Below, in pieces: positions 21,925 to 33,098 of a stretch of 64,000 nucleotides of DNA (within the stretch, counting starts at the first letter, position 1; every line of letters begins with the position of its first letter). The DNA is taken from positions 1,984,001-2,048,000 of the forward strand of contig NC_079242.1 in the NCBI RefSeq assembly GCF_028009165.1, in the 5' to 3' direction. A program made the position numbers and the translations under genes. The stretch is from Akanthomyces muscarius. Its lineage: Eukaryota > Ascomycota > Sordariomycetes > Hypocreales > Cordycipitaceae. The notes beneath the pieces are model-generated. The model did no database searches. It saw only the letters and a list, made by a program, of their open reading frames with translations, and was not told the origin of the DNA.

Positions 21925-23122
21925 TCACGCCCTCGTGGTGGTGGTTGCTAATCTGCCAAGGGACCGCGCCAGGTCGTCTATCTGATTCCACCGCTGCAAC
22001 AAGACGTCCATCTTTGCCGCGTTGGCCTCGTCTCGCAGTTCCGTGATCCTGCGCCGATGGACCTCAATCTCCCCGCGAAGCTCTGCGAGCAGCCCCGGCA
22101 GCATCGCGCGCGCCTTGGCCAGGGTCCCATCGGCGTCTTCCTCGCCGTCGATCCAGTCGTCCCACTGCGGCACGGTACCGGTAAGCCCTCTCATCGCAAC
22201 CCAGGCTCTGTCTGATGGCGTCAAATCTGCCCGCAGCATGAAATCGCCCAGTAAGCCTCTCTCTGACAGCGCCACCTTGTGCTCCGTTTGTAGTTTGGCG
22301 AACAGTATGCTGTCCAAGCAGAGCTGATCGTTGGGATTGTCTGGCAGCACAAATCCATACTCTGCCAGCAGAAAATCGTTGGAGTGCGTGCCGTATGACG
22401 TGTAAACTTCCTCGCCTTCCTGGTACTCGCGATCCGCGGTTATGTCATAAGCCTCCGTTGAGAATGCCACCGCGCAGCCCGCACTCGAATGATTAAACAT
22501 GTCTGCCACGGGGAGCAGTGCCAGGCGGTCATGCCACGGGTAGCTGAGCGTTTCCTGGATTTCGTAGTAAAAGGATCGCGTGCCCACGAGAAACCACGAA
22601 TAGAGGTAGTCTTGCTTCGCCATGTCAGGATACCCTTCTTTGGCATGGTTCCAGTCTTGCCGAAACTTTCTCTGTTGGTTGCGAAGCAAGTTCTTCGTCT
22701 CTGGGGGTAAAAGCTCTTGGAGCGTCTCTGGCCAGAAAAATGGCGTGCTGCTTTCAAAATCGCCGAGAGATGGCACCAGCTTGCCCCAGACTCGCGAGCT
22801 CGGAGGATGCAGCAAGAGATCTGCTGCCAACAGCCCGTGCAGCGTCATGTTGGCTGGCACTTTGGCCATGAGGGCTTTTGGCAGCGTGTGTCGACTTCGT
22901 ATAGCCGGCGTTGGAACTGCCATGACTACGTCTCCTTCCTGTCATCATGTCAGAAAAATCGAGCTTGAAAGCGCAAGGCTTGTCCCATACGTGAATGACG
23001 CGAGTGGCCACCATGCCCAATCCACGGCCTGCGATGCTACTGGGTCGGACGCCATCAAGCAGGACCCCTTGATCAGTTGCCCATTGCAAAAGAGAATCAA
23101 TTGTGACAATCTGGCCCTCCAT
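21925..23122 (-). CDS. SET-domain lysine methyltransferase, LSMT/Rkm type, 381 aa
   Basis: Two exons (23122-22991 and 22938-21925) are separated by a 52-bp intron. Splicing restores the conserved N-terminal SET strand: IAGRGLGMVATRVIH is joined to EGDVVMAVPTPA. The SET core continues with DYLYSWFLVGTRSF, ADMFNHS (Asn193-His194-Ser195, contacting S-adenosylmethionine) and the catalytic TSYGTHSNDFLL segment (Tyr226). The SET domain is split by an inserted helical region, and the post-SET part has the Rubisco-LSMT-like helical substrate-binding layout. Proteins of this class methylate ribosomal proteins or translation factors rather than histones in yeasts. The substrate here cannot be named. 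The frame stops with a Thr-rich end. Confidence 0.85.
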
Positions 23123-23821
23123 ATCTCACTTCGTCACCGGCGTCATGGCTCCCAGAAAATCTTGAAAATCTGCAATGATAATGCGCAGCAACACAAGCAT
23201 GGATGCAGCAGATACTTTCTGTTTGCGTGGTTGTGCGTGGTATGGGCCGTGGCGGCCAGGCGTGGCGCCCCGCTCACCGCACTAACAAATGGCGTACTGA
23301 AACCTGCTTACATAGCTTCTCGAGTTGCGCAAATCTGTAACTCGATTCAAAACTCCCAAATCAATGTTGCAGAGTTCCATCGGACTCCCGCATCTTGCAA
23401 GCACTCGCTGACATGCTTGGTACTTGCCGCCCCACCATGCTAGACTAGCACGATCATGTACTCGGGCATGGGGTTCGACAATAGTTAGTGGGCAATTCTT
23501 TGGAGAGATTTTTTATGTGTGTTGTACTATTCTCGTATATTCTAAATACTCTTTTTTTCCTCCCTTTTTGTATTGTTCTCCTTATCTGTAGTACTAACGG
23601 CGTTCGGTCTCTATGTTCACGAGCCATTGTGACAGACTGGCAACATGCGGGCAAGCTTCACACTATGTAGTTTATTTCTATCTTTAAATTCGCAAGTTAG
23701 ATATACAAACAGTAATCAGATGGACAACACGTGATGTCGCATACCCAAAATACATGCCGCCGATCAAAACTCCGCAATTTCAGTAATGTAGTATACATAT
23801 CAAGCCGGTACTGCCACAACA
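23123..23821. other. intergenic, 700 bp
   Basis: This holds the promoter of the SET gene and the 3' side of the haspin gene. It is AT-rich with T-runs near 23551-23575. A GGGGTTCGACA at about 23470 recalls a tRNA B box, but no cloverleaf partner was found. No gene was recognised. Confidence 0.4.
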
Positions 23822-25503
23822 CTACATAATGGTGCTTTCATGGTACTGGCTTCTCCTTGGCGATCGTCTCAGCAACGCTGCTTCTTCTTCATTTTCATCT
23901 CGTAAAAGGATGATGCTCTCCTCGCGCTCGATAAACGAATGCCCAGATCCGGCCAGCTGCGACTCGGCAATCCAGCCAGCCTCCACGCCAAAGCCGACCA
24001 CGTCCGCGGCACAGCTAAAGCACGGCACGTCGTCGCTGACGTCGGGGTTGAGATATTTCCACAGTTCTTGCGTTGTGAGACGAAATTTTTTCAGCTCCTT
24101 CTTTTCGCCTTTAAAGTTGCCAACGAGATACGAGTACAGGTATGCCAACCACAGCACGTTTGTGTACGGCGCAAAAACGTCCCACGATAGAGGCCCGTCG
24201 ATCCCCTTTGCGTACGGTGTTGTGTGCTCTGTCGGAGGCAGGCAAACGCGATCAGCACGCAACAGGAATGATCTCATCTGTCTGTACACGTTGCACTGAG
24301 GCGCGTGCGTACTTGTAAAGAAGCTCAGGTCTTTCTCCAAGTCATTTGAGACGGGTACGGCGTAGTCAATGGACAAATCCTCTGCCCTTGACAAGCCATA
24401 GTCCAGAATTGTAATGTCCAGACCTGAGAAGCCATAAAATCGGCCTTCAGAGTCAGACGGCCTTGAGCGTGGCTCCTGAACCTGCCGTATGCATAGATTG
24501 CCCTCGTGAAGATCTCGATGCTGTTGTATTACAGTTAGCGTCTCTTCTTTCGCCGCGGAGATGCCGCCGCAAACAGAGTATCACGAACCTCGAACATGGC
24601 TAAATCTTCAGCTCGTGCGAGTGCAACCGCCACCAGAAAAAAAATGTCCCACAACTGACTCTCCGTGGTCAGCCTCCAGTCCTCGAGCGCAATGCCCGCG
24701 TCACCCAGTTCCACGACGAGAAAACGCGTCTCGTCCAGATAGCGGCTCGGGGAGGGATAGAATTGGGCGCGACCTGGATCCTGTCGCTTCATTCGTCGTT
24801 GAAACACTTGATGCGTCTCAAGCAGCTGCCTTGTGGCCTTGCCCTGCACGACATAGCGTTCCTTGTAAACGACGAATCCGGGAATGTCGGCAAGCCACTC
24901 GGATATTTGCAGCTCGCCATTGATGTCCTCCTCGGCGTGCGGCTCCTCGTCAACGAGCTTTGAGCGCTCCTGCGCCTTTGTTTTCGCCTTGATGGGTGAG
25001 TGCAGGCGGATGACTTTGATGATGCTGGTGCCGCGATCGTTGGTGACACGGTAGACTTCAGCGTAGGAGGCCTCAGCGATCTTTTCTATGCGATCACCGT
25101 GAGGACATACGTCCTCCCATGACAATATTCGAAGAGTTGTTTCGGTAGAGCTGTCTTCTTCGTATTGGGACTCATCCTCTGAGTGAAGACTCTCCTCTAT
25201 GTCACTTGTAGGTGGTGTAAATTTTTCGGGCTCATCTGGCACCTCTAGTTCCTTTTGTTTGGCGTTCTTCGATGGTCTTTCTGTCAATCTTGGTGCTTCT
25301 TGAACCTCTGTGGCTTCTTCTCGGATCCGAACTTCAGAGAGCTGCTCGGCCAGGTCCTTCACGGTCACTGGTTCAGAGTGCTTTGGTGAGCTAGCTGCTT
25401 TTCTGGTAGGCGGCTTGCGCACCGGGCTTTGGGGCAGTTCAGCAAAAAGCCTTTCGGCTTTTGATGCCTTTGATTGCTTGCCGTATGTGGCTTTTCGCGG
25501 CAT
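23822..25503 (-). CDS. Haspin-type protein kinase, 537 aa
   Basis: Two exons (25503-24589 and 24520-23822) give 537 aa. Residues 1-125 are charged and disordered with SP and TP sites. The kinase fold has a glycine-poor nucleotide loop (IAEASYAEVY, 142-151), the lysine of strand 3 at Lys163 (IIKVIRL), and, at the start of exon 2, HRDLHEGN (306-313) with catalytic Asp308. In place of DFG it has DYG at 345-347 after TIL. The HxDLHxGN plus DYxxS pattern and large N-terminal extension are specific to haspin, which phosphorylates histone H3 Thr3 at mitotic centromeres to recruit the chromosomal passenger complex. A roughly 40-residue insertion rich in Arg and Pro precedes the LSWDVFAPYTNVLWL segment; I saw no splice signals in it. 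The gene is divergent from the membrane-protein gene at 27219. Confidence 0.88.
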
Positions 25504-27218
25504 TTTGTCGTCTTGATGCGTTTAGCCCATGAGATCCTTAGCCATTGTCCCTGTTTGGCCTTGCGAGCCACAAGAGACCAATGTACGGTTGGCCGGGCAA
25601 CCACGACTGTGGTAGTGCGTCAAGCCGCAAGCGCGACCGCTCGCGCACAGTTATGATGCAATTAAATCCCATACACAGTTTCAACTTGAAAATAGTTGAA
25701 ATAACTGTTAAGCTTGTGGGTTCTTTCTCGATGTTTGGTCGTCACATTGAGTTGTCTGAACTTATGGTGGTGCTGGGGACGATTGACAAGGTTGCTTTCT
25801 CCTAAAATGCCATCACAGACTGAATTGGGCGACCCTTTAAATGATTTCGGGCATCAATGAACATGGTAATCTATAAAAAAACAGCTCACCCATGCTCATC
25901 TAATTATCCGACCCCTTGACGATTTTTTCAATGGTCCACATGCTGGGTTTGCTATTCCCCTATTCTATAGGGTACTGGTAAGTGGATGGATGTACTGGTA
26001 GAAACTCAGTTGCGGCATGGGTACTGGCTAGCATAAGTGCATAGGTAAAACATGACAGTAAAGTGCCAGTGGCAGTTGAATAGCTCATGACCCATGGAAT
26101 TGCAACAAGCTTCCACGCCTAACAAGTCGTCTTCCATTGCATCGGACGGGACAGTACTGCTGACTTCATAGACGGGCTTTCCCTTCCCTTTTTAGACATT
26201 GAACGGTTTGTAGGCCCTAGCGTGTATTGCCATTGGAACGCCACCGAACCACTACTGGACCACTAAACTATCTGGTAGACAGTCTTTCCGACTGGTCCGA
26301 CAGCGTGATCGGAAAGACCCTGCGTGCCCCGCGTTTCCTTTATTAGTTGACTACCTATGAGCAGTCGAGAACGAGTTGTTGGCCTCGGCATTGTCTCTGT
26401 CAGTCAAGGGGTAACTCTTGTCAATGTACGTAGGTGGGCACCAACATACTGTCAATGCATCACGACATCTCACGAGTGGCTGCCAAGTACCACTATGTCC
26501 GCAAGAAGGCAACTGTTGTCAATTGCTGCATGACGAACCAAGGCACAATAAAGGCAGGCTTACGACAACGTGCCGTGATTTTTTTGCTCCAAGAAAACAC
26601 TTTATCCACTTGACGTCAGAGAACTGCCGTTGTGCCGTAGCGCAACTCCGGGGGTGGCCACAATTGTCCTACCTTAATTCTGACTCGCCCTCGAGATGGA
26701 TTCTGATCTCCACGTAACGGTCTCGACTTCCAGGGACCTTGCTAGACGCTGGGTCACGACCGGGAATTACTGGCACCGTGCGTGCTCGCAGACACATGGA
26801 TCGCGAGCAGTCTCGTGTGCATCAGAGCACGAGAAAACCCACCGAGTCCTGTGGTTCGCGCCCCTTTGAGTCTGCCGTCTCCCTACCTGACCGACAATGG
26901 GCAAAGGGCGAACAAGGTTGCTAGAGGTGCCTGATGGGATATTCGCCGCCGTGTTGATGCTGCAATGGCCGCGACACCCCACCCACCACGAATCGTGGAC
27001 TAAAGTTTTGTGGACTTATAGAAGGACATGTCCGCGCTCGGCTCTGGTGGAGGGGCTGAGTATTTAGTTAATAAGCCGTTGGATGCATCCGCCACCTTTC
27101 TTTGCCTTTATCGTGTTTGACTGAATTTTCGCATTTTTTCCCATACATATATCCGTGCATACTTTTGCGCCTTTGCTGTTGGTTGCTGTTCTGCTGCATC
27201 CCTGCTGCCGTTGCTGCG
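25504..27218. promoter_or_regulatory. long divergent upstream region, 1.7 kb
   Basis: This separates the haspin start (minus) and the Prm10-like start (plus). It has no supportable coding frame. A perfect 10-bp inverted repeat lies at 26282-26318. The length is unusual beside the compact housekeeping genes on the left and suggests extended regulatory sequence or an unannotated transcript. Confidence 0.4.
26282..26318. repeat. 10-bp perfect inverted repeat with 17-nt loop
   Basis: GTCTTTCCGA at 26282-26291 is the exact reverse complement of TCGGAAAGAC at 26309-26318. The 17-nt spacer contains GGTCCGAC. This could form a hairpin or act as a dyad binding site for a dimeric regulator. Confidence 0.6.
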
Positions 27219-29875
27219 ATGGAAGAGTCCGGCGCCTCGACCACGCCGGAGGACCCGGACCCAGGCTCTGAGAGCCGGCCCAAGTACGAAGACTTTGCTC
27301 ACCACCAACCCGTCTACAGCGATTGGCCCCCTGGATCAACCGCGCCTCCAGAGACAACAACGTCTCAGAATGTCGAAGACTGGCCTAGACCGGCCACAGC
27401 CCCCGCTGCCGAGTTTCAATCCACCTCGCCCGAAATCACTTCGCCTGAGGCCGCCGTCGCCGCCGCCGTGAAGAAGGAAAAGGGCCGCGTGCGCTTCAAT
27501 AGCACCGCTGGCGCCCATCTCCGACCGCCAATCACGCCCAGCGTGCCGCAGACGGGACCCGAGCGACGCAGCTCCCCAGCGCCGCCGCGGCCCTCTGCGC
27601 TTCGTAACCATTCCTCCGGCTCGATCCCAACCTCAGACTACTTTGCGCGGGAGGCTGCTGCGGCTACCGCAGCCAGCAAGCAGGAAGCCAGCAGCAGCTT
27701 TGTCGATGATGCATCCGAGAAGCAGATCTCGGCTGTTGCCGCTCAGGAACGGGCGAAAAAGGTGGCTGACAAGCTGCAGCGCGGGTCGCCCACGCCCTCG
27801 CGGAACTCGTTCGAGTCTCATCCGGCCAGCGTCGACGGTGACGCAGCGCCATTCCCCAGCGACGGCAGCATTCCTCTTCAGAACATGGGCCACGCGCGCT
27901 CAGAGTCTGGCGACGACCAGTGGCAGCTACTACAACAACTCGAGGAGCCCCCCAAGAACCAAAATGATGAAGCCTACGATCTCGTCCGCTCGCACACCAT
28001 GCGGAGGCAGGAAAAGACGCCCGACGACGTGACCGTGGTCGACCCGGAGGAGCAGGCGGCGACCGCCAACCACACCATGGAGGTGGACGACTGGAATGCC
28101 GGCGGCTACGACGGCGTGGTCTCGGTGCCGACGCCGAAACACTACCGAGGCGGCGTGCTCTCGCAGCTGCTCAAGCTCTACAAGCCTGCGGACGCGAGCC
28201 AGCCGCGGCGCCCGGGCCATCACCAGCGCAACATCTCGGCCTCGTCGGCGGGCCACACGTCCGGCTCCGAGTCGGGTCACACAACGCCCAGCCGCCGGAA
28301 GTGGTACGAGCAGAACCGGTCACAGGACACGCTCGCAAATCTGATCGAGGCCTCTGCGCGCCTGGCCAATCCCAACACTGGCAACAGCGCTGGTGGCGTG
28401 GGGTCGAGCTCGGCGTCGCCCAAGAAGAAGCGGCCCAAGGCGAAGCGCGTGGGCAGCAACTCGCTCTTCCACCACCATCAAAAGGAAGAGACGCGCATCG
28501 CGGTCCACATTGCAGGCATCCTTGCGCGGCAGGGCTACATCATCAAGCTATGCCGCGCGCTCATGCTGTACGGCGCGCCGACCCACCGTCTCGAGGAGTA
28601 TCTGAGCATGTCTGCGCGAGTGTTGGAGATTGAGGGCCAGTTTCTGTACTTGCCTGGATGCATGGTGATTTCATTCGACGACACGTCGACGCATACTACG
28701 GAGGTGCGCATTGTGCGTACCATCCAGGGTATCGATCTCGGCAAGCTCAAGGATGTCCACCAAGTCTACAAGGAAGTCATGCACGACGTGATTGGCGTGG
28801 AGGAGGGCACGGAGCGCATCGAGGCCATCATCGCCGCGCGCGAGAAATTCCACCCGTGGACTCGTGTGCTCATTTTTGGACTGACGAGCGCCACGGCGGC
28901 GCCATTTTCTTTCAAGGCCCGCTTCATCGACCTGCCCCTCGCCTTTTGCTTTGGCTGCCTCGTCGGAGCGCTGCAGCTGATTGTGGCGCCCAAGTCGAAC
29001 ATGTACAGCAACGTCTTTGAAGTCAGCGCAACGGTCATTGTGAGCTTCATGGGACGTGCCTTTGGCAGTATCTCCAACAGCAATCTGTTTTGTTTCTCTG
29101 CCATTACGCAGGGCGGCATTGTCATGTTGCTCCCTGGTTACTCAGTTTGTAAGTCGCCTCGCCAAACCATCTCACTAGACTTTTTTAACAATTTGTAGTA
29201 TGCTCTGCGCTTGAGCTACAGGCTCGCGCCATTGTGCCAGGGTCGATCCGAATTGTCTACGCCATCATCTACTCTCTACTCCTCGGCTTCGGCATCACCG
29301 TGGGCGCATCACTCTGGGGCATCTTTGACAAGAACGCCACTTCCAAAGCACAGTGCGCAGATCCCATGAGCCCTTATGTCGCATTCACATTTGTACCTCT
29401 CTTCATCATTTGCATCAGCATCCTGTACCAGGCAAAATGGCGTCAGATGCCCGTCATGGTCGTCATTGCATTCTCCGGCTACATTGTCAACTATTTCAGC
29501 AGCGTGCGCTTCGTCGCGAGCCCGCAAATCGCAAACACCCTCGGTGCGCTCTGCGTTGGTGTACTTGCCAATCTGTACTCGCGTATTCGCCACGGAGTCG
29601 CCGCGGCCACTCTTATTCCCGCCATCTTTGTTCAGGTGCCTGGAGGATTGGCGGCGACTGGCGGCCTGCTGAGCGGACTGAGAACGGCCGACATGTTGAC
29701 AAACTCCAACAGTACCGAGACGCCAACGGAAACCACACAAGCAATGAGCACGGTCGTGTTTGATGTGGCTGCGTCGATGATTCAGATTGCCATTGGTATT
29801 GCCGTTGGCCTGTTTTTGAGTGCGCTCTTGATCTACCCCCTCGGTAAACGCCGCAGTGGACTGTTCAGTTTCTAA
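27219..29875 (+). CDS. Prm10/ThrE-like multispanning membrane protein, 868 aa
   Basis: Two exons (27219-29148 and 29199-29875) join across a 50-bp intron with GTAAGT and TTGTAG ends, giving ...GYSV|LCSALELQ. The first ATG in the frame is at 27219. About 400 residues are hydrophilic and rich in Ser, Pro, Ala and Glu, with a basic RRKWYEQNRSQDTL segment. From about residue 420 the conserved domain starts (HHHQKEETRIAVHIAGILARQG, broken here for brevity as a short mark) and continues through PTHRLEEYL and SFDDTSTHT to a first helical membrane block. A second hydrophobic half follows in exon 2 (MVVIAFSGYIVNYF and VQVPGGLAATGG). This order, an amphipathic N-domain followed by about ten membrane spans, is that of the DUF1212/ThrE family, which includes yeast Prm10 and bacterial threonine/serine exporters. 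Transport of a small amino acid is a family-based guess. Confidence 0.82.
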
Positions 29876-30328
29876 GAAGTCACAAACTATATTCGGGCGT
29901 GTGTTTTATGCATTCACATTCTGAACACAAATCATTTCTTTAGCGTTTTTTTCAGACTATTTGTCTAGCATTCTTAGCCGGCGAGCTTGAGCATAGCCTG
30001 GTGGCTTCTTTGAATTTTTTTTTTCGGTGGCTTGCACTCGCGGCGTTTGAGCGATTTTGCATTTTGAGCCATTCATTTAATATTTAAATATTATTACAAA
30101 AGCAATCAAATTATTCCTCCATCTATGTAAATAACTGTACTTTGTTGACCAATTCAATAACTCATCCGAGCTGGGGAAAGTGTGGAGTTGGGAAGGGTTT
30201 AGAAGCTGCCACGCCACACCATGCCTAATTTGATGGCGAGCCCCGTGGACAGCGTTGGCCCCAAACTTCTCAGCTCCCCTGCACGACTCGTGCATGTCTT
30301 CATCCCATCGCCATCCAACACAACAGCC
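29876..30328. other. intergenic, 453 bp
   Basis: The AT-rich first half, with a T9-10 run at about 30017 and ATTTAAATATTATT near 30083-30094, is the 3' UTR side of the Prm10-like gene. The rest is the promoter of the CCDC47-like gene. No coding sequence was recognised. Confidence 0.4.
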
Positions 30329-31767
30329 ATGGCCGACATTCTGAAGAACGTGCTCGGTGTCAAGCAAGGCGAGGCGGGAGCCAAGGCCGATTCAGGTAAG
30401 CAATCCACCAGTTAGCAATGCGATGGCAATTGCACAGAGCACAACGCACGAGTCCGCAAAATATGGTCTTTTCGTCCTCCGTCAGTCTGCCACGCATTCG
30501 TCCTCCAATTGAATTCGCATCACATCAATATTCTAACCTATTCTAACCTTCAGACTTTGCCGATTTCGCCTCCGCTCCCGACCCTGCTCCCGTTGCCGGT
30601 GCCACCCTCGGCGGCGCGACTCCTCTTGCGACCGGTCGACCATTCACCAAGTGGTACAACATCCATGAGCGCCACTCCCTGTCCGAGTTCAAGGTGGAGG
30701 GTGTGATCCTCCTCGTGACGGCCTTCATCTTCATCTTCCACTTCTTTGGTGCTGGTTCCAACCGCAACAAGGCCAGGAAATGGATGCGCGCCCACGCCGC
30801 TGCCCTGCAAAACGAGTTTGCGCTCGTCGGCTACGGCCGCGCACCCACCGCCGAGGATGCCAATCCCGATACCCTGCTCAAGGAGAAGTCACTCTTTGAG
30901 TTTGCCAGCTACGCGACCGGCCGCAAGAACATTGCTTTCATGGACATTAAGATTACCCTGACCAAGAAGTTCAACCCCATCGTGTACCTCTTCGAGACGG
31001 TTGGCAGCTTCCTCGTCGAGTCCATGGGCCCCGCGCCCGAGGAGATTGCCGAGGTGCTCATCTACCCCTTTGACGGCAAGGAGAACCTGACGGTGCCCCG
31101 ACGCCGCGGCGCCGAGGAGAGCGAGCCTGTGCCCGACTCCAAAAGCCAGTTTGACGGCTTCGTCTGGGCGGTGGTCAACAAGACGCGCATGCAGCGTCTT
31201 CGCGACCAGCGCTACGACGTCTCCCTGACGGTCACCAAGGACAACTCCAAGCTGCCCGAGTGGCTCACCGTCATGAGCGAGAGCGCCGAGGTCACCGACA
31301 CCTTCCTCACCGCCGACCTCACCGCCGCCATTGTCGCGCTCGGCGACAACTTCCAGTACCTCGTCATCTCGGACCAGCCCATTGACAGCCCGACGACGCT
31401 CGACGAGACCACGCCCCGCAAGCGCCTGCACCTCAAGTACAGCCTGCCCGCCGACGGCAGCTACGACGCCTACGTGCCGCTCTTTGAGTACCTGCTGCGC
31501 CTGCCCGACCAGCTCGTCGCCCAGGCCCACTTCCGCCCCGAGGTCCTCAAGAAGATCCGCAACGTCCGCGAGCAAAAGATTAACCAGATCAAAAAGGTGG
31601 CCGAGGAGGAGCGCGCCGAGGAGCGCGCCGCTGAAAAGGAAAAGGCAAAGAAGGCCAAGCGCGACGCCGAGCTCGCGGGGCTCGACGCCAAGGCCCAGAA
31701 GAAGTATCTCGAGAAGGAGCAGGCCAAGGAGCAGCGCAAGGCCCAGAAGAAGATGACCATGCGGTAG
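30329..31767 (+). CDS. CCDC47/DUF1682-family ER membrane protein, 426 aa
   Basis: Exon 1 is 30329-30395 (MADILKNVLGV...), followed by a 158-bp intron with two CTAAC sites, and exon 2 is 30554-31767. The joined frame gives DFADFASAPDPAP, then a single membrane segment at about 70-88 (EGVILLVTAFIFIFHFFG). A folded domain of about 270 residues follows with the family marks NIAFMDIKIT, FNPIVYLFETVGS and the LRLPDQL segment. The last 55 residues are a highly charged Lys/Glu/Arg/Ala coiled coil. In animals CCDC47 (calumin) is the ER protein of the PAT complex that helps insert multispanning proteins beside the Sec61 translocon and also affects ER calcium. The fungal homologue presumably works at the ER membrane with the domain facing the cytosol. 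The gene ends 272 bp from a converging gene. Confidence 0.88.
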
Positions 31768-32039
31768 AGACGAGATTTTGAACTCTTATGATCGGATACT
31801 TGGTCATGGCGCCAGACGGGCGATGGGCCTTTACCTGGGATGGCGGAAAGAGCGGCTTTGTTTCTTGTAGGGTTTTAGGAATGAAAAAAGTTGATGGATT
31901 GGGCTCGAGTAGTGTACCGTGTATGAGACAGTGTACGAAGAAGCAATGCGAGAAGAGCCAAGTGGATGATTTTTGTGTGCGTTTGGCAGTGAAGTTGACT
32001 GGTTAAATCTTAATTGCATGTACGGAGCCGTGACGCTCA

Positions 32040-32717
32040 TTACACTTTACTATCCATGACATCGTTGTCGTTCTTAGCCAGGATATCGTTAACGCGCTTG
32101 ACCTTGTCCGCTGCCGTTTGCGTCTTATCCGTCCTGTTTACCACCGGTGAGCACACGCAGAAAGGGAGGAAAAAAAGGGAAGAAAAAAAGAGAGAGTAGT
32201 TGGTGTAGCAACTGAGAAGATGTCCGTACCTTGATCCCACGCGCATGGAGGATTGCACGCGAAAGACGCCCCGACGATGCACAACGGTGTGCGCCTTGCC
32301 GATGACGGCCATGACCTGGTCCCAAGCACCTTCTGTTCTCCGCAGTTAGTATCTTCCCTCTTAATGGGAAAGTGTGCGCGCATTTGCCCATACCGACGGT
32401 GGTGCCCGCAGAGTGCATCGTGTACTTGAGCCCGCTGGCCTTGAGGACGCGCTGAACGTCGGCGACCTCTTCGGCGACGGAAATGTTTCCTGTGCCGACC
32501 TAGCGAAAAGCAGAAACGAAACAACCAAGGTTAGCCTTTTTCCCCCTTCTTCTCTGTGCATACAGGGCCCTTTCAGTCCTTTTTTTCTTGGGCATGGGTT
32601 GAGGCGTTGCAAAAAGATGGTCGCAGGCAAAGAAAAGAAAAAGGACGCAAAACATACGGGAATCAGACAAAAGTCGGCATAGCAGGCGGCTGGCGTTTCA
32701 ATCGATGCGTAGTCCAT
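32040..32717 (-). CDS. Ecm15/UPF0045 thiamine-binding-fold protein, 120 aa
   Basis: Four small exons are inferred: 32717-32658, 32499-32394, 32332-32230 and 32133-32040. Each junction has GT-AG ends and the joined frame is continuous for 120 codons. The protein starts MDYASIETPAACYADFCLIP, then VGTGNISVAEEVADVQRVLK, SGLKYTMHSAGTTVEG, and ends with TDKTQTAADKVKRVN. The pattern PVGT, then SAGT and the C-terminal DK...KV segment is that of the MTH1187/YkoF-like ferredoxin-fold family (UPF0045), which includes yeast Ecm15. Family members bind thiamine-like ligands as tetramers; the physiological role is unclear. The gene is broken into pieces so small that no single exon would be noticed alone. 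It converges on the CCDC47-like gene and lies downstream of the PLC-like gene on the same strand. Confidence 0.87.
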
Positions 32718-33098
32718 TGTCGGATGAGCAAATGGGAACGAGAATTGCAAGATGTTGAAAAAGGTCGTCGCGTGAAAGGTCGTGGTTGCATCCGAGGTGG
32801 TGACCGTTGGGTGCTTTGAGCTGGTGGCGATGAATTTAGTCATGGTAGTGGGATCCCCACATCACCGACTTACAAGCTTGTACAGCATCACAGAGTGCAA
32901 GGGTGAGAAACCATGTAGTTTTCATGATGAAGAGAAATTGGATACTATTCTAATGAGATCTAATTCTAATATGTCCTCAGTGAATTCCGAGAGACATGCC
33001 AAGCAACCTGTTGTAACCCCGTACGCCATGCTGAATGTTTCAAACAAGAAAATAAAAAGAGACTGTGTCATGCTGCAGCGTTTACAGACAACGTATTC
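32718..33098. other. intergenic, 381 bp
   Basis: This lies between the start of the Ecm15-like gene and the stop of the PLC-like gene, both on the minus strand. It holds the promoter of the former and the terminator of the latter. No coding sequence was recognised. Confidence 0.4.

Noticed and set aside
23465..23490. GGTTCGA sequence resembling a tRNA B box
   Set aside because: No acceptor-stem pairing, A box or anticodon arm could be found at the right spacing.
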